A stretch of DNA of 64,000 bases from Pascua guehoae (lineage: Eukaryota > Basidiomycota > Tremellomycetes > Trichosporonales > Trichosporonaceae): contig BCJX01000005.1 of assembly GCA_001600415.1 (NCBI GenBank), positions 1,155,780-1,219,779 of the forward strand, in the 5' to 3' direction. The notes beneath the pieces are model-generated. The model made no database searches and had not been told where the DNA came from. It worked only from the letters and a program-made list of their open reading frames with translations. The translations under genes were made by a program, and so were the position numbers. Positions within the stretch are counted from its first letter, which is position 1; the number at the start of each line of letters is the position of its first letter. Positions 1 through 11,885 of this stretch are shown one piece after another.

Positions 1-94
1 GACAACACGACAACACGACAACACGACAACACGACAACACGACAACACGACAACACGACAACACGACAACACGACAACACGACAACACGACAAC
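1..94. repeat. 8-bp tandem repeat at contig end
   Basis: About eleven to twelve head-to-tail copies of GACAACAC open the window. The unit is not a TTAGGG-type telomere repeat. It is simple satellite DNA at or near an assembly edge. Confidence 0.9.
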
Positions 95-290
95 ATGGCA
101 TGCCGCGCGAGTGGACGCAGACGCGGACCGGAGCGTGTCCCTCTTCCCCAGCCCCCCCGTGCTGGATCAACATTGCCAAGCGTCCCAGTGCCCGACCGTC
201 CCTACATGCTCTGGAACGAGCAGCCAGCGGCTCGAGGGTGGGGGTATGTCAGTGGGGTGGACAGGATGGTCCCATTCATGTCCCAAAGTG

Positions 291-525
291 CACTGACAAC
301 AGAGTGAACGTAGCCTGCTGGGATAAGCCTTGGCGAATCAGCTATCCCGCCGTGGTCAGAGCAAGAGCGGGTCACATAGCCCCAGCTACCAGGGTTACCT
401 TGCGCTCTTGGTCGCACGTATGTGGCAGCCATTGCACTGACAACAGAGTGAATGTAGCGTGCTGGGACAATCCTTGACGAGTCAGCTATCCCGCCGTGGT
501 GGCCAGAGCAAGAGCCGCTCACATA
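291..525. repeat. Direct duplication of about 90 bp
   Basis: Positions 291-378 and 435-525 are near-identical: both contain CACTGACAACAGAGTGAA and CAGCTATCCCGCCGTGGT with a few substitutions and small indels between copies. The spacer (381-432) is itself repeated in diverged form at 734-783 (CCCAGCTACCAGGGT core). Confidence 0.8.
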
Positions 526-950
526 CAGGTGTGGCCGAAGAGTCATGAGGCCAGCACATTAAGCTCGGGGTGCAAAGTCCATATACAGCGAGGCGCGCAA
601 GATGGGACTCCCATAAACAGGCAGGAAACCCCAGTGTGTCCACTTGCTGTGCCATTGTAGAAAGTGTCCATGCCCAACTTGGACTAGACCGGGCTCAGAG
701 TCGCAGTCTCAAGACTTTGCCGACGCACCTGTATCCCCAGCTACCAGGGTCACGTTGCACTTTGTCGCACGTATTTGGCCATGTCCGTGTTGTGGTATCA
801 ATGGGCTGTTCCCCCGTCTTGCTCCCGAGACGCTTGGCCTCTGTGACCAGCATCCTCATCCAGGGGTGTCTCTGCCGACACGGCCCACCATGCCACACCC
901 CACACAACCACACAGCCAACCACACACACGTCGCAAAACACGCACAACAC

Positions 951-1034
951 CACGACACGCACACCACGACACGCACACCACGACACGCACACCACGACAC
1001 GCACACCACGACACGCACACCACGTCACGCACAG
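951..1034. repeat. 14-bp tandem repeat (CACGACACGCACAC)n
   Basis: Roughly six consecutive copies, the last with a C-to-T style change (CACGTCACGC). A lower-complexity CCAACACACC run follows at about 1050-1105. Confidence 0.85.
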
Positions 1035-1428
1035 CCCAGCACGCACATCACACTCCAACACCCCAACACCCCAACACACCCCAACACACCCCAACACCAC
1101 CCCAGAAGCACCCACAACACCCACCGCAGCCCAATCAGCCCGCCCACCTTTTCGCCCTCCAACAACGCATCGGCCTGCTTGGTCTTGCAAACCACACCAC
1201 GACCTGTACTGGTCAGCCTGTCGACGGTAAGGACTGGCCGGCGTCGGCTGGCACGAGGTGAGTGTCGCTTGTGCGACTTGGCTGGGCGAATGTCGCTGGC
1301 GGCTCGATGGGGCACAGTCGCCGCTCAGACTCTGGCTGCAAGCCGCAGTACGAGACGGCGTGATGCCAGCACTGAAACTCGTCAGTGGACGCCGTGCCCG
1401 CGGTTGCAGGCTGAGGAGGGCGCTACGG

Positions 1429-1985
1429 TCAGATAGCAAGTGAGTAGAGCACGACTGGGACCGGGAACACTTGGATCCGCGGGGTCTCGTCTCTGATCTG
1501 GGTGCTGGTAAATACTCTCTTCTGCGTGCCCCAAAGCCGTACCCCGCACCCTGGCCGCCCCCTATCGTCTGTTGCTCGCTTGTTGAACAGGTAACTCAAG
1601 TTGGATGCAGACAAATCCGGTCGGTGCTGCGTGAGTGCCGTCGAGATGAGCGTCTGGGTGTCGCCCACGGACGACTCGTAGTCAGACGGGCGAGGTGTCG
1701 TAACCGACGGCTGCGAGAAGAGGGCGGAAAAGTCGAGCCCAGCCGAGTCGACCTGGAGCGACGATGACGATTCGCCGTTGTCGGTATTTCCGTCGTCTGT
1801 GTTGCCCAAAAGCTGGCTGAGATACGCCATGAGATCGACCGACTTGTTGAGAGCCGTCGCAATGTCGTCAGTGGTGGTGGTAAAAATCTGCGTGGTGGTA
1901 AATATCTGCGTGATGGTAAAAATCAGCGTAAACACTCTCCTCCGCATGGTGGTAAATATTCCCCTCTGTGTGGTGGTAAACATGC
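1429..1985 (-). CDS. Hypothetical ORF downstream of RMD5, doubtful
   Basis: An open frame starts at an ATG at 1985 and runs about 185 codons. Its first 30 residues are encoded by an imperfect 18-bp repeat giving IFTTTQ-like units, followed by an acidic serine-rich part (DDGNTDNGESSSS). I recognise no domain. It begins 87 bp past the RMD5 stop on the same strand. Codon use after the repeat is compatible with coding, but a splice model cannot be fixed and the repeat may simply hold the frame open. It could be noise, a decayed gene, or an unrecognised lineage-specific protein. Confidence 0.2.
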
Positions 1986-2071
1986 TCCTCTGGACGCACG
2001 ACACAACATGATGATCCATTTAACTGGTATGACACAACTCGAGGACGGCGGGGATGCGGGGTTGGAGGATT

Positions 2072-3669
2072 CTAAAAGTACAGTTGCTGCGCGGCGGTCG
2101 TCGATGTCTCTTGCGGGCAGTAGGGACACTTTGCTGTGCGGCGTCTGTAGGGGTTAGTGTGAGCGGGTGCTTTCATATGCAAGTGTGGTTCCGGGGCGGG
2201 ATCTGGTACGCACTGTGCCTTGAGGAGGCCATTGTACGAGTCCTGGGCGATGACGTGGCCGCACGAGAGCATCTTTGGCGGGTTTGTCTCTGTCGTCTGT
2301 TCCTTTGAGACGGGGCAGACAAAGACAGAGTGGTAGCGGCGTGTGGATGGGAGGGGGACTTCCATCTGGGGTGTGAGCGGGGTGCGACGAGGGACGAGGT
2401 TATGTGCCAGGTATGTGAAATACGCGCAAAAGAACAACAGCAAAACAAGCGACACCCCAAAGATGCAACGGCACCACTCATACTCACAGGCAACTCCTGC
2501 CAGGTGCGGACATTACCGAGGCGGTCACCCGTAACGCGGCGCGCCTTTTCAATAATGTTGAGTGCTCCCCCGCGCGATCCCAACTCGACGACGACCTCGA
2601 GGGGATCCTCGCGCGCCCACCCGTGGCGCCGGCAATAGTCCTCTCGAAACATGGCGGCAACGGGTGCCGGGGCTCGTACGGCGTTGTACGTCGTTGGTGT
2701 GTCCTTGCCTGTAAAGAGACACGACGTGACGAGTGCAGACACGTCGTGGGTCTTGAGGTACTGGAACAGATGGGTGTTTGCGTACGCGAGCGCCTCCGCG
2801 GGTTCCGTCTTGGAGAGGAAGACGGCGCGGTGGAGGTGGTACGGCAGCGCCGAGGGGTGGGGTCCCGAGGCGAGAAACGCGGCGTTTTCGGCATTGTCGC
2901 ACCATGCAATTGCCGTCGAGAGATCGCCGGCCTCAATGTCGGCCACAATGTGCGAGAGCTCTTCGCTCAGGACACGCTTTTTGCCGTCGTACACCAGCCC
3001 AGACTCGGCCTCAAAGGCCGCCACTGCGTCCCATAGCCCGCGGCGGCCGAGCGACTCGAGGAGCACACGGTCAAGGGCAGTGGAGGCGTCTGCGTCCGAG
3101 AAGAGTGGCGGTTCGTCGTAGGCTGACGAGATGGCCGACAATGTCGGTGGGAACGCCTGTTGTCAGCCACTGTGAGGGTGGGGTGATGCGCGGTTAGAAG
3201 GTGGGGTTCCTTGTGTACTGGAATTAGGAGCGCGGCTGGGAGAAGCACGCTTGAGGCAAGCACGATAAGAGCACAGTGGAAGCAAGCACGATGAGAGCAC
3301 AGTGGAAGGAACAGCTATCAATGGCCAGATCATCTCGTCACGCGACCAGATAGAGGCAAGAAGCCCAATGGACTAGCAAGTTGGAATGACGCCCGGCGAC
3401 GGGCGGAACTCGCTGGCCACCTCGGCCCACGCTTGGGCCACTTGGCCCAACGCTCTGCAACAGGCAGTAACCACCAAACCCCCCTAGCACACTGGGATGG
3501 AAGAACCGAATTGATCGCAGCGGCACGCACAGCGGCCTCAGGGACGTCGGTACACAGTAGTAGCGTCTCGATCGCAGCATCCGTCGAGACAATGACCTCA
3601 CAGGTCGAGCCTCAGACACCACACACTTGCCGCAACCACCTCTTCCAAGAGTCCCACTAACCCCACGAC

Positions 3670-3762
<93 letters not shown>

Positions 3763-4036
3763 CCCTCGCGCCGTTCAGACTCACCTTGTCAATACTCTTC
3801 CCCACCCCGCCCAGCGCGGCATACCACGCCTTCAGCCCCCGCTCCACCTCCTTCTTTGCGCGCGTGACGTTCTGCTGCAGCTCGGCAATGACGAGTTTGG
3901 GCGGGGAACCCGCGACGATCCGTGCGCGCGCGGCGGCAAACTGGTGCTCGAGGAGGGCGGTGAGCGGGGCACTGGCGCCCGACGTGGCGAGCGACTCGAG
4001 CGTGTCGAGCGCCGCGGTGACGTCGGCCGTGGACAT
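2072..4036 (-). CDS. RMD5: RMD5/GID2-type E3 ubiquitin ligase subunit
   Basis: Core subunit of the GID/CTLH E3 ligase, which marks gluconeogenic enzymes and other targets for degradation. Exons are 4036-3785, 3156-2488, 2365-2214 and 2144-2072; phases agree and give 381 aa, close to human RMND5A (391 aa). The N-terminal helical part ends KSIDK; exon 2 opens AFPPTLSAISSAYDEPPLF, the family's usual linker into the LisH (about 107-137) and CTLH (about 146-200) region. The C-terminus is the RMD5 RING-like domain: YHSVFVCPVSKEQTT, then MLSCGHVI and CPYCPQE. Odd point: intron 1 is 628 nt and contains an 89-nt C run on the + strand (3671-3759), while introns 2 and 3 are 122 and 69 nt. An annotator relying on exon 2 alone would miss the first 84 residues. 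The gene is divergent from the SET gene 2.3 kb away. Confidence 0.9.
3671..3759. repeat. Homopolymer of 89 C
   Basis: Uninterrupted C run on the + strand, inside RMD5 intron 1 (G run in that transcript). Its assembled length is unlikely to be exact. Confidence 0.95.
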
Positions 4037-6301
4037 TGGGCCGGGGGTTGGGACGGCGAGGGGAGGGGGTGGGGGTGGGCGCAGAGGGGTTGGCCCGTTG
4101 GGATGGGACGGGGGTTGGTGATGGAGGTTTTGGAGATGAGGGTGGCCTGGTGGGTTTGATGGAGAGGATGGATGGGTAGATGGGCTATCTGGTGGTTGGG
4201 CATGTCATCAGATCCCAGATTGATGGATGGAGGTTGATTGCGTTGGGTTGGTGGGCCCCAGACCACCACCCCGGAGCTGATAACGTAAGATGGGGAGGAA
4301 TGACGTGGGAATACTGTAGTCTGGGTGGGTGGAGGGAGAATGGACCGACTTTTGCCACCGACCGACTTGCAGACTGGGACCGACTGCCACCACCCGGAAA
4401 CGGCGGAAAAACACAATGAATCGACCCTCGTCGCCTCCCCCACCTGCGCGCCCCCCGGGTGGCTCCCCCTCGCCCCCGACCCAGTCTTGTGGTTGTCTTG
4501 CCCTCGTCTCTCGCCTTGTTCCCCCTCCCCCTCCCCCCGTCTGGATCGGATCCCCCGCGCCCACTCTGAAAAGGGTCTCGCTCTCTCTCTCTCTCGTCGT
4601 CTCCTCTTGCCGCCCAGACATGTCATGCCGTTTCCCATTCGTGGGCAACACGCTTCTCACGTCGCACCCACCCCGCATAATAATAATTCATAATTCCTTA
4701 CACGGCCACCACACCTCGTGTACATATGCAAATGTGCACGAACTAGGCTGCTGGTATAAACTCTGTTTAATCATGCTATTTTTCGCTACCTTGCAGCAGC
4801 CCGTCGCAGCGCAACGTCTTTCCACGTATCCGGATCCCCCTCCTCCCCTACTCCCCCTCCTCTCCCCGCACGTCGGCCGAGGCGGTGTTTGTTTTTTTCA
4901 TGCACGAAATATCCCCACTCAACGCCCCTCGTATCCAGAAGGTCACACAATGCCACTCTGCTCCGTATCTCACCACCAGGCATTTTTCAGCATATTTTTT
5001 TAAAAATTGTTTCGTTTCTTCATTTTTTGACACAATGGGGCGGGCTGCAGCACGCCTCGCAGCAGCCACAGGGGTGCAGACGCTCGGGCCTGGTCTTGGA
5101 CTGCGTGTGTCTAAATGCCAAGCACAATCCAGATGATAGCATGCAGAGGGTGGGAGTGTGCTGCGGATATGCACAAGTGGATGTTGTATGGATGTGGTGT
5201 GAGCAAAGGTGGATGATGGATGGATGTGACGATGGATGCTGGCATGCCTGGGGGGAGTCCAGATGACATGGATTGCGTCACCCCCCGGTCCATGCCTCGG
5301 GCAACGATCAACGCCGGTCAATGCTGCCACTAGAGGATGTGGTGAGGACCTTGGCTCGGAGATTATCGCTACGTGCGTCGAGTGAGACACGACAGGCGCA
5401 GAGTGGATGACCATATGCACCACGAGTGGATGGATGGGGGGGGGTTGGAGATTGCAGCGGTGTTTCCCGGCGTGTGGGTATCTGTGGCATCTTGAGACGA
5501 TGGCGTGGATGGGCATGGGTTGTAGGGATGGATTTCTGCATGTGGCAACAGGACAAATCGTCGGAATCCTCCGTGCGTGCCTGTTTGGAGCAGAGATGCA
5601 CAACTGCACTAGTGCCCATGCGCCGCCTCGTTTTGGGTATTCCTTTTTGCGAGGCCTGCAAGGCTGTTGTGGCGTGGGTGCAGCGGCGGCGGCGGCGGCG
5701 GCGGATGTGGGATGGATGGATGTAAACTGGGGCTGTAATTCGCCCTCCCCCAAGTCCCTAGAAGTCTGTTTCCGCCGTCAACCTGCCAACCAGCCAGCCA
5801 GCCAGCCGTGCAGCCGTGCCTCGATTCGCCTCCCCTCCTGGCTCCCAACCCAACCCACAATCCCAGCCCCCGGTTCAACGCTCAACCCCCCGTCACCACG
5901 CTCAGTGCAACAACTTCGGATTCTCCTTTATACATTAAATCATTCAACATTACTCCCACATCCTTTCACCGTTTCCATCCTTGCATCCCTCTCACCACAC
6001 ATTCTCAACTCTCATTACGCGCTACATACCATCGCCCACCCAGCGCACCCACTCTGTGCATTGCACGCGCGACGCGATTCCCCGTGCATATCCCTTTGAT
6101 TTTCGCAAACACCGCGCTTTTTAATCAACCCGCCCGTATGTTGTGCTCATCTTCCGCGCGTCGCATCTAACCACCAGAAGACGACTGCACACTTCGCGTC
6201 GCCTGACCGGTTCTGGACTAATAGCCTGAAATTTTGGACACCCCCCTTGCACCTGCTTTACACCTAATCCACATTACACGCGCGCGCTCTCGCCGACAAC
6301 A
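4037..6301. other. Divergent intergenic region RMD5/SET gene
   Basis: 2.27 kb between two divergent ATGs, so both promoters should lie here. It contains a CT run near 4575-4593, AT-richer sequence near 4675-4790 and 4975-5035, GGATG-rich low complexity at 5190-5460, and a GGC microsatellite at about 5682-5703. A 301-codon minus-strand frame (4848-5753) is low-complexity and not convincing. Confidence 0.6.
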
Positions 6302-9300
6302 ATGCCACAGCGCAGTAAACCGCTTGTGCCTGTGGCTCAGCAAGCACAGCCGCAGCGCAAGCGGAAATTCTTCTCGTCCAAGATCCCCAGCTTTGGCGTG
6401 GTGCGTCCTGCGACCTCGCAACCGCGCCCCGTCGCCACCGACCGTGTGCTCGCCGCGCTGCAGCCTGACATGGCCGCTGTTGTCGCCGCCAAGAACTTTG
6501 TAAAGGAAAAGATGGGGGACGACAAGTATGAGATTGCAGACAAGCGCGAGCCAAAGCGCGTCACGCGCAACCAGGCTGCTTCCACCGCCGTACACCCGTT
6601 GAAGCGTCTCGGTCGGCCGCCGCGCAAGGCTCCTGTCGCGAAAATCCAGCCCAAACGCCTCGCCACTGGGACGGGCAGCGGGCCCAAGAAGATTGCCCTC
6701 CGTATCAAAACCAAAACTACCGCAATCACACGCAAGATCACCCTCCGATCACACACTGCCGAACCCGCCCCCGCACCGCCTTCAAAGCCGCAGAATGCAG
6801 AGGCTTCGTCGTCGACGACAGCACCGGCTCCCGTCGCCGCCACGGCACCCTCGTCGTCGGCAGGCCCTTCCATCACCGTCGCCCCCTCCACCAGCGCCTC
6901 CAGGCACCCGGACAACCCCACTAAGAAAAAGGATTACATGACCGCGGGGCTTTACTGCCAAGACGCAGAACCTCCCCTCGAGCAGGTCCTCGTCACACGC
7001 GTTCTGTACCACCGCGGCGAGCCTGTCAAGCGCGGACCCGGTCGTCCCCGTAAATCGGCCACTGTTCCAATGCCCCCGGTTCCCGCACCAGATGGCGAGA
7101 TCTCATTCCCGCCACTCCCACTCGACCACGGCCACGTCCACTTTTTCGGCCAAGAGCGCGACTTTGCTCTCCCGTACAATGTCATGTGGGAGAGTGAAAT
7201 CGGCGCCCTCGACGGAAAGAAACGTCCTCCGTTTTACCAAAAGATTCGCACTAGTATGTTTTATTTTTTGTTTCTCTTGTCGACATCTTTCGGCACAGAT
7301 ACTTATACGCAGACCACTTTATCGAGCGCTCAAAGTACACCACCGACAAGGCCATGTGCCGCTGCGACCCCGAGTTTGGCTGCGGCGACAATTGCATCAA
7401 CCGGATTATGAGCTACCTGTGTGGCAAAGACTGCGCGTGTGGTGACAATTGTGGCAACAAGAGCCTCTCGCGCCGCAAGGGCAAGGCAACCAAGGTGCAA
7501 TGGGTGAGCTCGCTAAACGTGTAGCGGTTGGGAATACGTGTGTGCTCACCACACTCCAGACTGGCTCGCGTGGATTTGGTTTGTTTGCCGCCGAAGATAT
7601 CGCCGAGGGCGAATTTGTGACAGACTACCGTGGCGAGGTGAGTACAGCGTGACACGCCGGAGCGGCACATGCTGACAAACAGGTTATTAAGCGAGAGTGA
7701 GATTTTTTTTTTCTGAATTTTAACAGTGGAAAAAGTGTTTACCATCTCAGCACCTTTATCGAGCGCATTGAGACTGAATACAAGCGCCAGCGCAACTTTT
7801 ACGCCCTTGCCTATGATGGTGATGAGGTTATCGACTCGGTGAGACGAAGACGATTTCAAAGGTCGATTCTGACCATCAGGGGATGCGCGGTAACGATGCG
7901 CGTTTTATCAACCACGGCTGCAGACCCAACCTCGAGGTACGCAAGTACCAGATTGCCGGCGACGGCTACGACGAGTTTGAGATTGGCATGTGGGCGATGC
8001 GCGACATCAAGGCAGGCGAGGAGGTATGTCGTTTGTGTAATGCTTTTTGGTATTCATCCCAAACTGACGCCCAAAGCTCTTTTACGACTACAACTTTGAG
8101 GCATTCACGATCGACGTCTCGAACGAGGATGAGACGCGCACAAAGTGCCAGTGCGGCGCGCCCAACTGCGTCGGTTACCTCGGCCGCAAGGCAGGTGAAA
8201 AGTCTGCAAAGGAGATTGGGCAAGAGCTCGAGGCCAAGGCTGCCGAAGATGCTCGCAAGGCCAAGCAGTCTGCCTCGGCCACCGCTTCCGGCTCGACATC
8301 TTCGGCCGCGACCCCCGTTCAGCCAGTCAAGCGTGGGCCGGGCCGTCCCCGCAAGAACCCCCTCCCTACTCCTACTCCTCCCACACCCGAGGTACCAGTG
8401 AAGCGGGGGCCAGGCCGTCCCCGCAAGAATCCTCTTCCTGGTACGCCTGGTACGCCTGGTACTCAGTCCAAGGCCGAACCCGCTACTGGCAGCAAGCGCG
8501 CCTTGGCCCAGCCTGAACTTCCCGTCGGCAAGCGCCCGCGCGGCCGCCCTCCCAAGAGCCGTTTGCCCGAAGCAAACGGTGCGAGCGGCACGAGCAGCGC
8601 AAACGGCATTATGGGTATCATTAAGCGTGGTCCTGGCAGGCCTCGCAAGAACCCTACTCCGGACTCGCCAGCGTCCGAGGCTGCGTCTACGCCCATGTCT
8701 ATTTCTACGTCGTCGTCGACATCCGAGTCTTCCGTGTCGGTTTACGAGCCGCCCTCTGGTGGGCCGTCGATTGTCAAGCCCGAGCCTGCCGAGCCCGTGG
8801 CCTCCGAGGCCGGCCCGAAGCGCCGCGGTCGTCCGCCCAAGAACCTCAATCGCCCCGTGCCGTACCCCATCAAGCGCGGCCCTGGTCGTCCGCGCAAAAT
8901 CCAGACGCTCGCAGCTGCTGCTAGTTCCGCAGTGTCTGCTGCCACGTCGGCGGTTGCGGGCATTGTCAAGAAGCGGGGACCAGGTCGCCCGCGCAAGAAC
9001 CCCCTGCCTGAACCGGACAAGCAGGCGGCGCCAGCGCAGACGGGCCCTGCGCCCCAGGCCGACCAGCCCGGCGCCAGCACCGATGCCCAGGCGGCCGAAG
9101 GCGTGGTTGCCCCGGCCACAGTCAACGGACAACCTGCAGCGGAGCCCGAGCCCGTGGACGAAAAGCCCCGCGTCACGCCCAAGCAGGTCCAGAAGGCCAA
9201 GCGCAACGGCGCGCCGTGCGGCTGGGCCTATGTGCCCGTTGGTCAGGCGCCTGCCGAGGAACCAGCGGCGCCGGAGGGCGAGCTGACTGGCCGCGCGGCA

Positions 9301-9327
9301 CGGCTCGCGGCGCGCCGCGGCTTGTAA
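6302..9327 (+). CDS. ASH1-type SET histone lysine methyltransferase with AT-hook array
   Basis: Predicted nuclear H3 lysine (probably K36) methyltransferase. Exons: 6302-7253, 7313-7503, 7560-7637, 7683-7696, 7751-7838, 7880-8023 and 8077-9327, giving 905 aa. Domains in order: basic disordered N-terminus with one AT-hook near residue 243; AWS cysteine cluster (CRCDPEFGCGDNCINR, about 333-368); SET (DYRGEVI; RFINHGC, where the usual NHSC is NHGC; ELFYDYNFE); post-SET (CQCGAPNCVGYLG, about 511-523). After that come about seven AT-hooks, mostly KRGPGRPRKNP. Exon 4 is only 14 nt and supplies the VI of GEVI. I placed the next acceptor at 7750 because this aligns the SET core (GEVI-KRDT-F); an earlier AG at 7726 is also in phase and would add 8 residues. 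AWS spacing resembles ASH1 more than SET2. Confidence 0.85.
7683..7696 (+). other. 14-nt micro-exon of the SET gene
   Basis: GTTATTAAGCGAGA is flanked by AG before and GTGAGA after. It is needed to restore frame and supplies VI of the conserved GEVI motif. The preceding intron is 45 nt. Confidence 0.7.
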
Positions 9328-11885
9328 GTGAAGCAGCGTGTTATGGCGTCTGAGGGAAGCGGTGCGCGGTGCTTGCAAGTGAACAAGTGCGAGCCATGGC
9401 CACAGAGCTCAGCGGGGCGCGAGGGTACGCGACCACGCGAGGAAGGCGGGTGGAATGGCGCATTGGAGGAAAAGCGACGAGCGGTGCATGTGCGTGCTTT
9501 GTAGTGTTTTTATGTGGCGTCACGACGTCGTCATGTCATTGTAGAATAAGATGAAATGGAGATGATGTTGTCGATGGAACCGGGGTGCCGCTATGACCTG
9601 TGGCCGGCCTGAGCGTAGCCGCGCGTATCCGGACCGCGGACTTTGGGACGCCTTTGTTGTTGTTCTTGTATCATGTGCCTGTGTGAGGAGCGGACAATGT
9701 GTATGAAAGAGTCAGGGAAGCCCATGATGTGCGGGAAGACCATGGACCGAGCAAAAAGCCACTCTTGAGCACCCGCGTGCCACCGGGACTCCACGTTGGA
9801 CATCATCGTCCTGCGCGTCCTGCATCCCTCCCATGCCATCTCTCTCTCTGATTGCCCTCTGGGCCCTCGGCGGGCGTGCGGAAACACACCAGCCCACCAC
9901 GTACCACCCCATACCAAACCCCAGCATCCCTGTTCCCTTTGCCCTGCAAAACCTGCAACCTGCAAGCAAGGTGACGACAATGACGAGATGACGACGTGCC
10001 CCCGCGGTACTTGCCGCCCGGCACGAGGCCATCCATCTCAAGCATACCTCGAGGACAATTCAATCGAGATTGCGAGATTATTACCCATGCTCGTTCCGCA
10101 CAAGGGTTTCCGTACCATAGGAAAACACTGACCCCCGGCACACCCTTTGGTGTCCGTTGTGCTCCCTTGTGGGCCCGTTTGTGCTCTTGTGGATAAACCT
10201 GGGCACACTCAAAATGCAGCACGCAGCACAGCACGCAGCACAGCACGCAGCACAGGGCGCAGCTCACCGCATGCTCCATGCTCCATGCTCCACGAGTGCT
10301 GGCGCTGCTTGCCGACGCACCCAAACCCCGGCCCCGCCCAGACTCACTCCGGGATGCCCGGCGTCCTAGTCTCAATGACGCAGCACCGTCCGAGTACCAC
10401 AGCTGGTGTCTCTGCCAGACACGTATCATGCATGTGCATGTGCATGGCAAGGCAGTCGCCGCGTCCGGCATCCCCATCTGGCATGTACGCTTTGCTTCCT
10501 CAGTTCTCGTCTCTCGTCTCACGTCTCTCGCTCACGTCTCTCGTCCCTTCCCCAACCCGATTCCCAGATCTCGCATTGCCGAGGTCCTTTACGTTTCTCA
10601 AACCTCGCTCTTGCCCATCCCGGACAAGTACAACCTCACGCTCCGATCACCACTTCACCACACCGGTACACTGGTACGGACACTGGAAGACAGAGCTCGT
10701 CGAATCGTCGCTTTGTCGGTCCGTCGATTGGTACACCATACCCATACATACACGCACACAACAACGAACCATCGGGCAAAGGATCAAACGAGCCATACGA
10801 GCCCAATCAATCTGTGACCAGTTTGGCAAGCCGAGCACGAGCACAGACCGACGCGACGGAACCCACAGATTCGCGCCCGGCGATCATCTCGCTGTTCGAC
10901 GCGCCGACGCGACCGACCACACAGCTCAGAGTCTACTCGCGCGACCATCGGATCTGGGCCACGGCCATCCATCGCGTCAATTGTCCATTGTCCATTAATC
11001 CCATTCGCATCGCGACCTCTGCTAGCAGCCAGCACCTAGCTCTTTGCACCTGGCACCCAGCAGCTACAGCTACAGCCCTCTCAATTACAGGGCGCCGCTC
11101 GACTCCTGGCCGACAGTAGACCGGCGCCGCGCCGAAGCCGCGTCCACGGATCTACGCCCAGGTCCGGGTCCGACACAAAAACAACAATTCGTGCATTCAT
11201 TTTACATTTGCCAGGCGAGGCTAATCGACTTTGCCGTACGGGGGTACGTGTGACCAGCGTGGTGTACCCGCTCGAGCACCCTTGCGATAACTGTAACGTG
11301 TGCACGGTCATTTTGTTGTTCCAAGATAGGCTCGGGTTGCTCGGACGCCGCCACGCCTCGAACGCCTTGAACGCCTTGAACGCCTTGAACGCCTCGAACG
11401 CCTCGACTGGTCGATTCCCATTACCGACCAGAGCTCGACCTGGGCTCCACCTGCGCACCTACCTGTACCCGTCCCTGTTCGGTGCCTTTGGTCTGCCACG
11501 CAAGCTACTGAACGTAGCACTAGGCCAGTCACGGGCGCGGCCACTCTTGTTGCGTGCCTTGGGTGTTTCGGCTTTCTCTCGTCGTCCTCCTAAGGATCCT
11601 AGGGCTCGATTTCTCTCGTCTTGCTCCTCGTCGGCGTCTGCCTCTTTGCTCGTTTGCATCATCCCTGTCCCTGGAGTGCCCATTTCTATCACCCTTTTGG
11701 CACTTTGGTACCCGCGTGGCGCGTGCAGTTACGGTGCTCTCTGCTCTCTCTGTGCATTCTTGGCTTTGGCTTCCCGCCCCGTCCTTTTTTTTCGTTTGCC
11801 CCTTTTTACCCTGCCCTGGGTCTGGTCTGGTTGGGTCTGGGTGTGCGGATGAGATTCGCGTCTTGATTGGGCCCCCCTTTCTGCC
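9328..11885. other. Intergenic region with short tandem repeats
   Basis: 2.56 kb between the SET gene stop and the ATG of the Sec7 gene, both on +. It holds a 12-bp array of GCAGCACAGCAC type (about 10215-10260), (ATGCTCC)n just after it, CGTCTCTCGT repeats near 10505-10545, and a 9-bp AACGCCTTG array (11354-11406). The last 300 bp are pyrimidine-rich, as expected of a promoter or 5' leader. No credible exon was seen on either strand. Confidence 0.6.
11354..11406. repeat. 9-bp tandem repeat (AACGCCTTG)n
   Basis: Five to six copies with T/C variation at one position. Confidence 0.85.

Larger units (their letters stand above)
1..2071. other. Repeat-rich contig-end region without a secure gene
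   Basis: This stretch holds a GACAACAC array, a 90-bp direct duplication (291-378 and 435-525), a second diverged duplication (381-432 and 734-783), a 14-bp CACGACACGCACAC array (951-1034), CCAACACA-type runs to about 1110, and an 18-bp-like repeat near 1880-1985. Several long open frames cross it, but they follow the repeats and lack exon-like structure. It looks like subtelomeric or otherwise unstable sequence (inference). Confidence 0.6.

Noticed and set aside
570..1436. 288-codon + frame and overlapping minus frames at the contig end
   Set aside because: They translate simple repeats (HTTTRTPRHAH units). Several frames are open at once, as expected of GC-rich tandem repeats.
4848..5753. 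301-codon open frame on the minus strand between RMD5 and the SET gene
   Set aside because: Composition is His/Pro/Ser low complexity from GGATG-type repeats. No domain and no exon-like borders.
7697..7726. 30-nt intron in the SET gene
   Set aside because: The in-phase acceptor at 7750 gives a 54-nt intron and a better SET alignment without 8 extra residues.
7966..9378. 470-codon antisense frame across the SET gene
   Set aside because: Mirror of GC-rich codons in the AT-hook region; the sense strand has a clear conserved protein.
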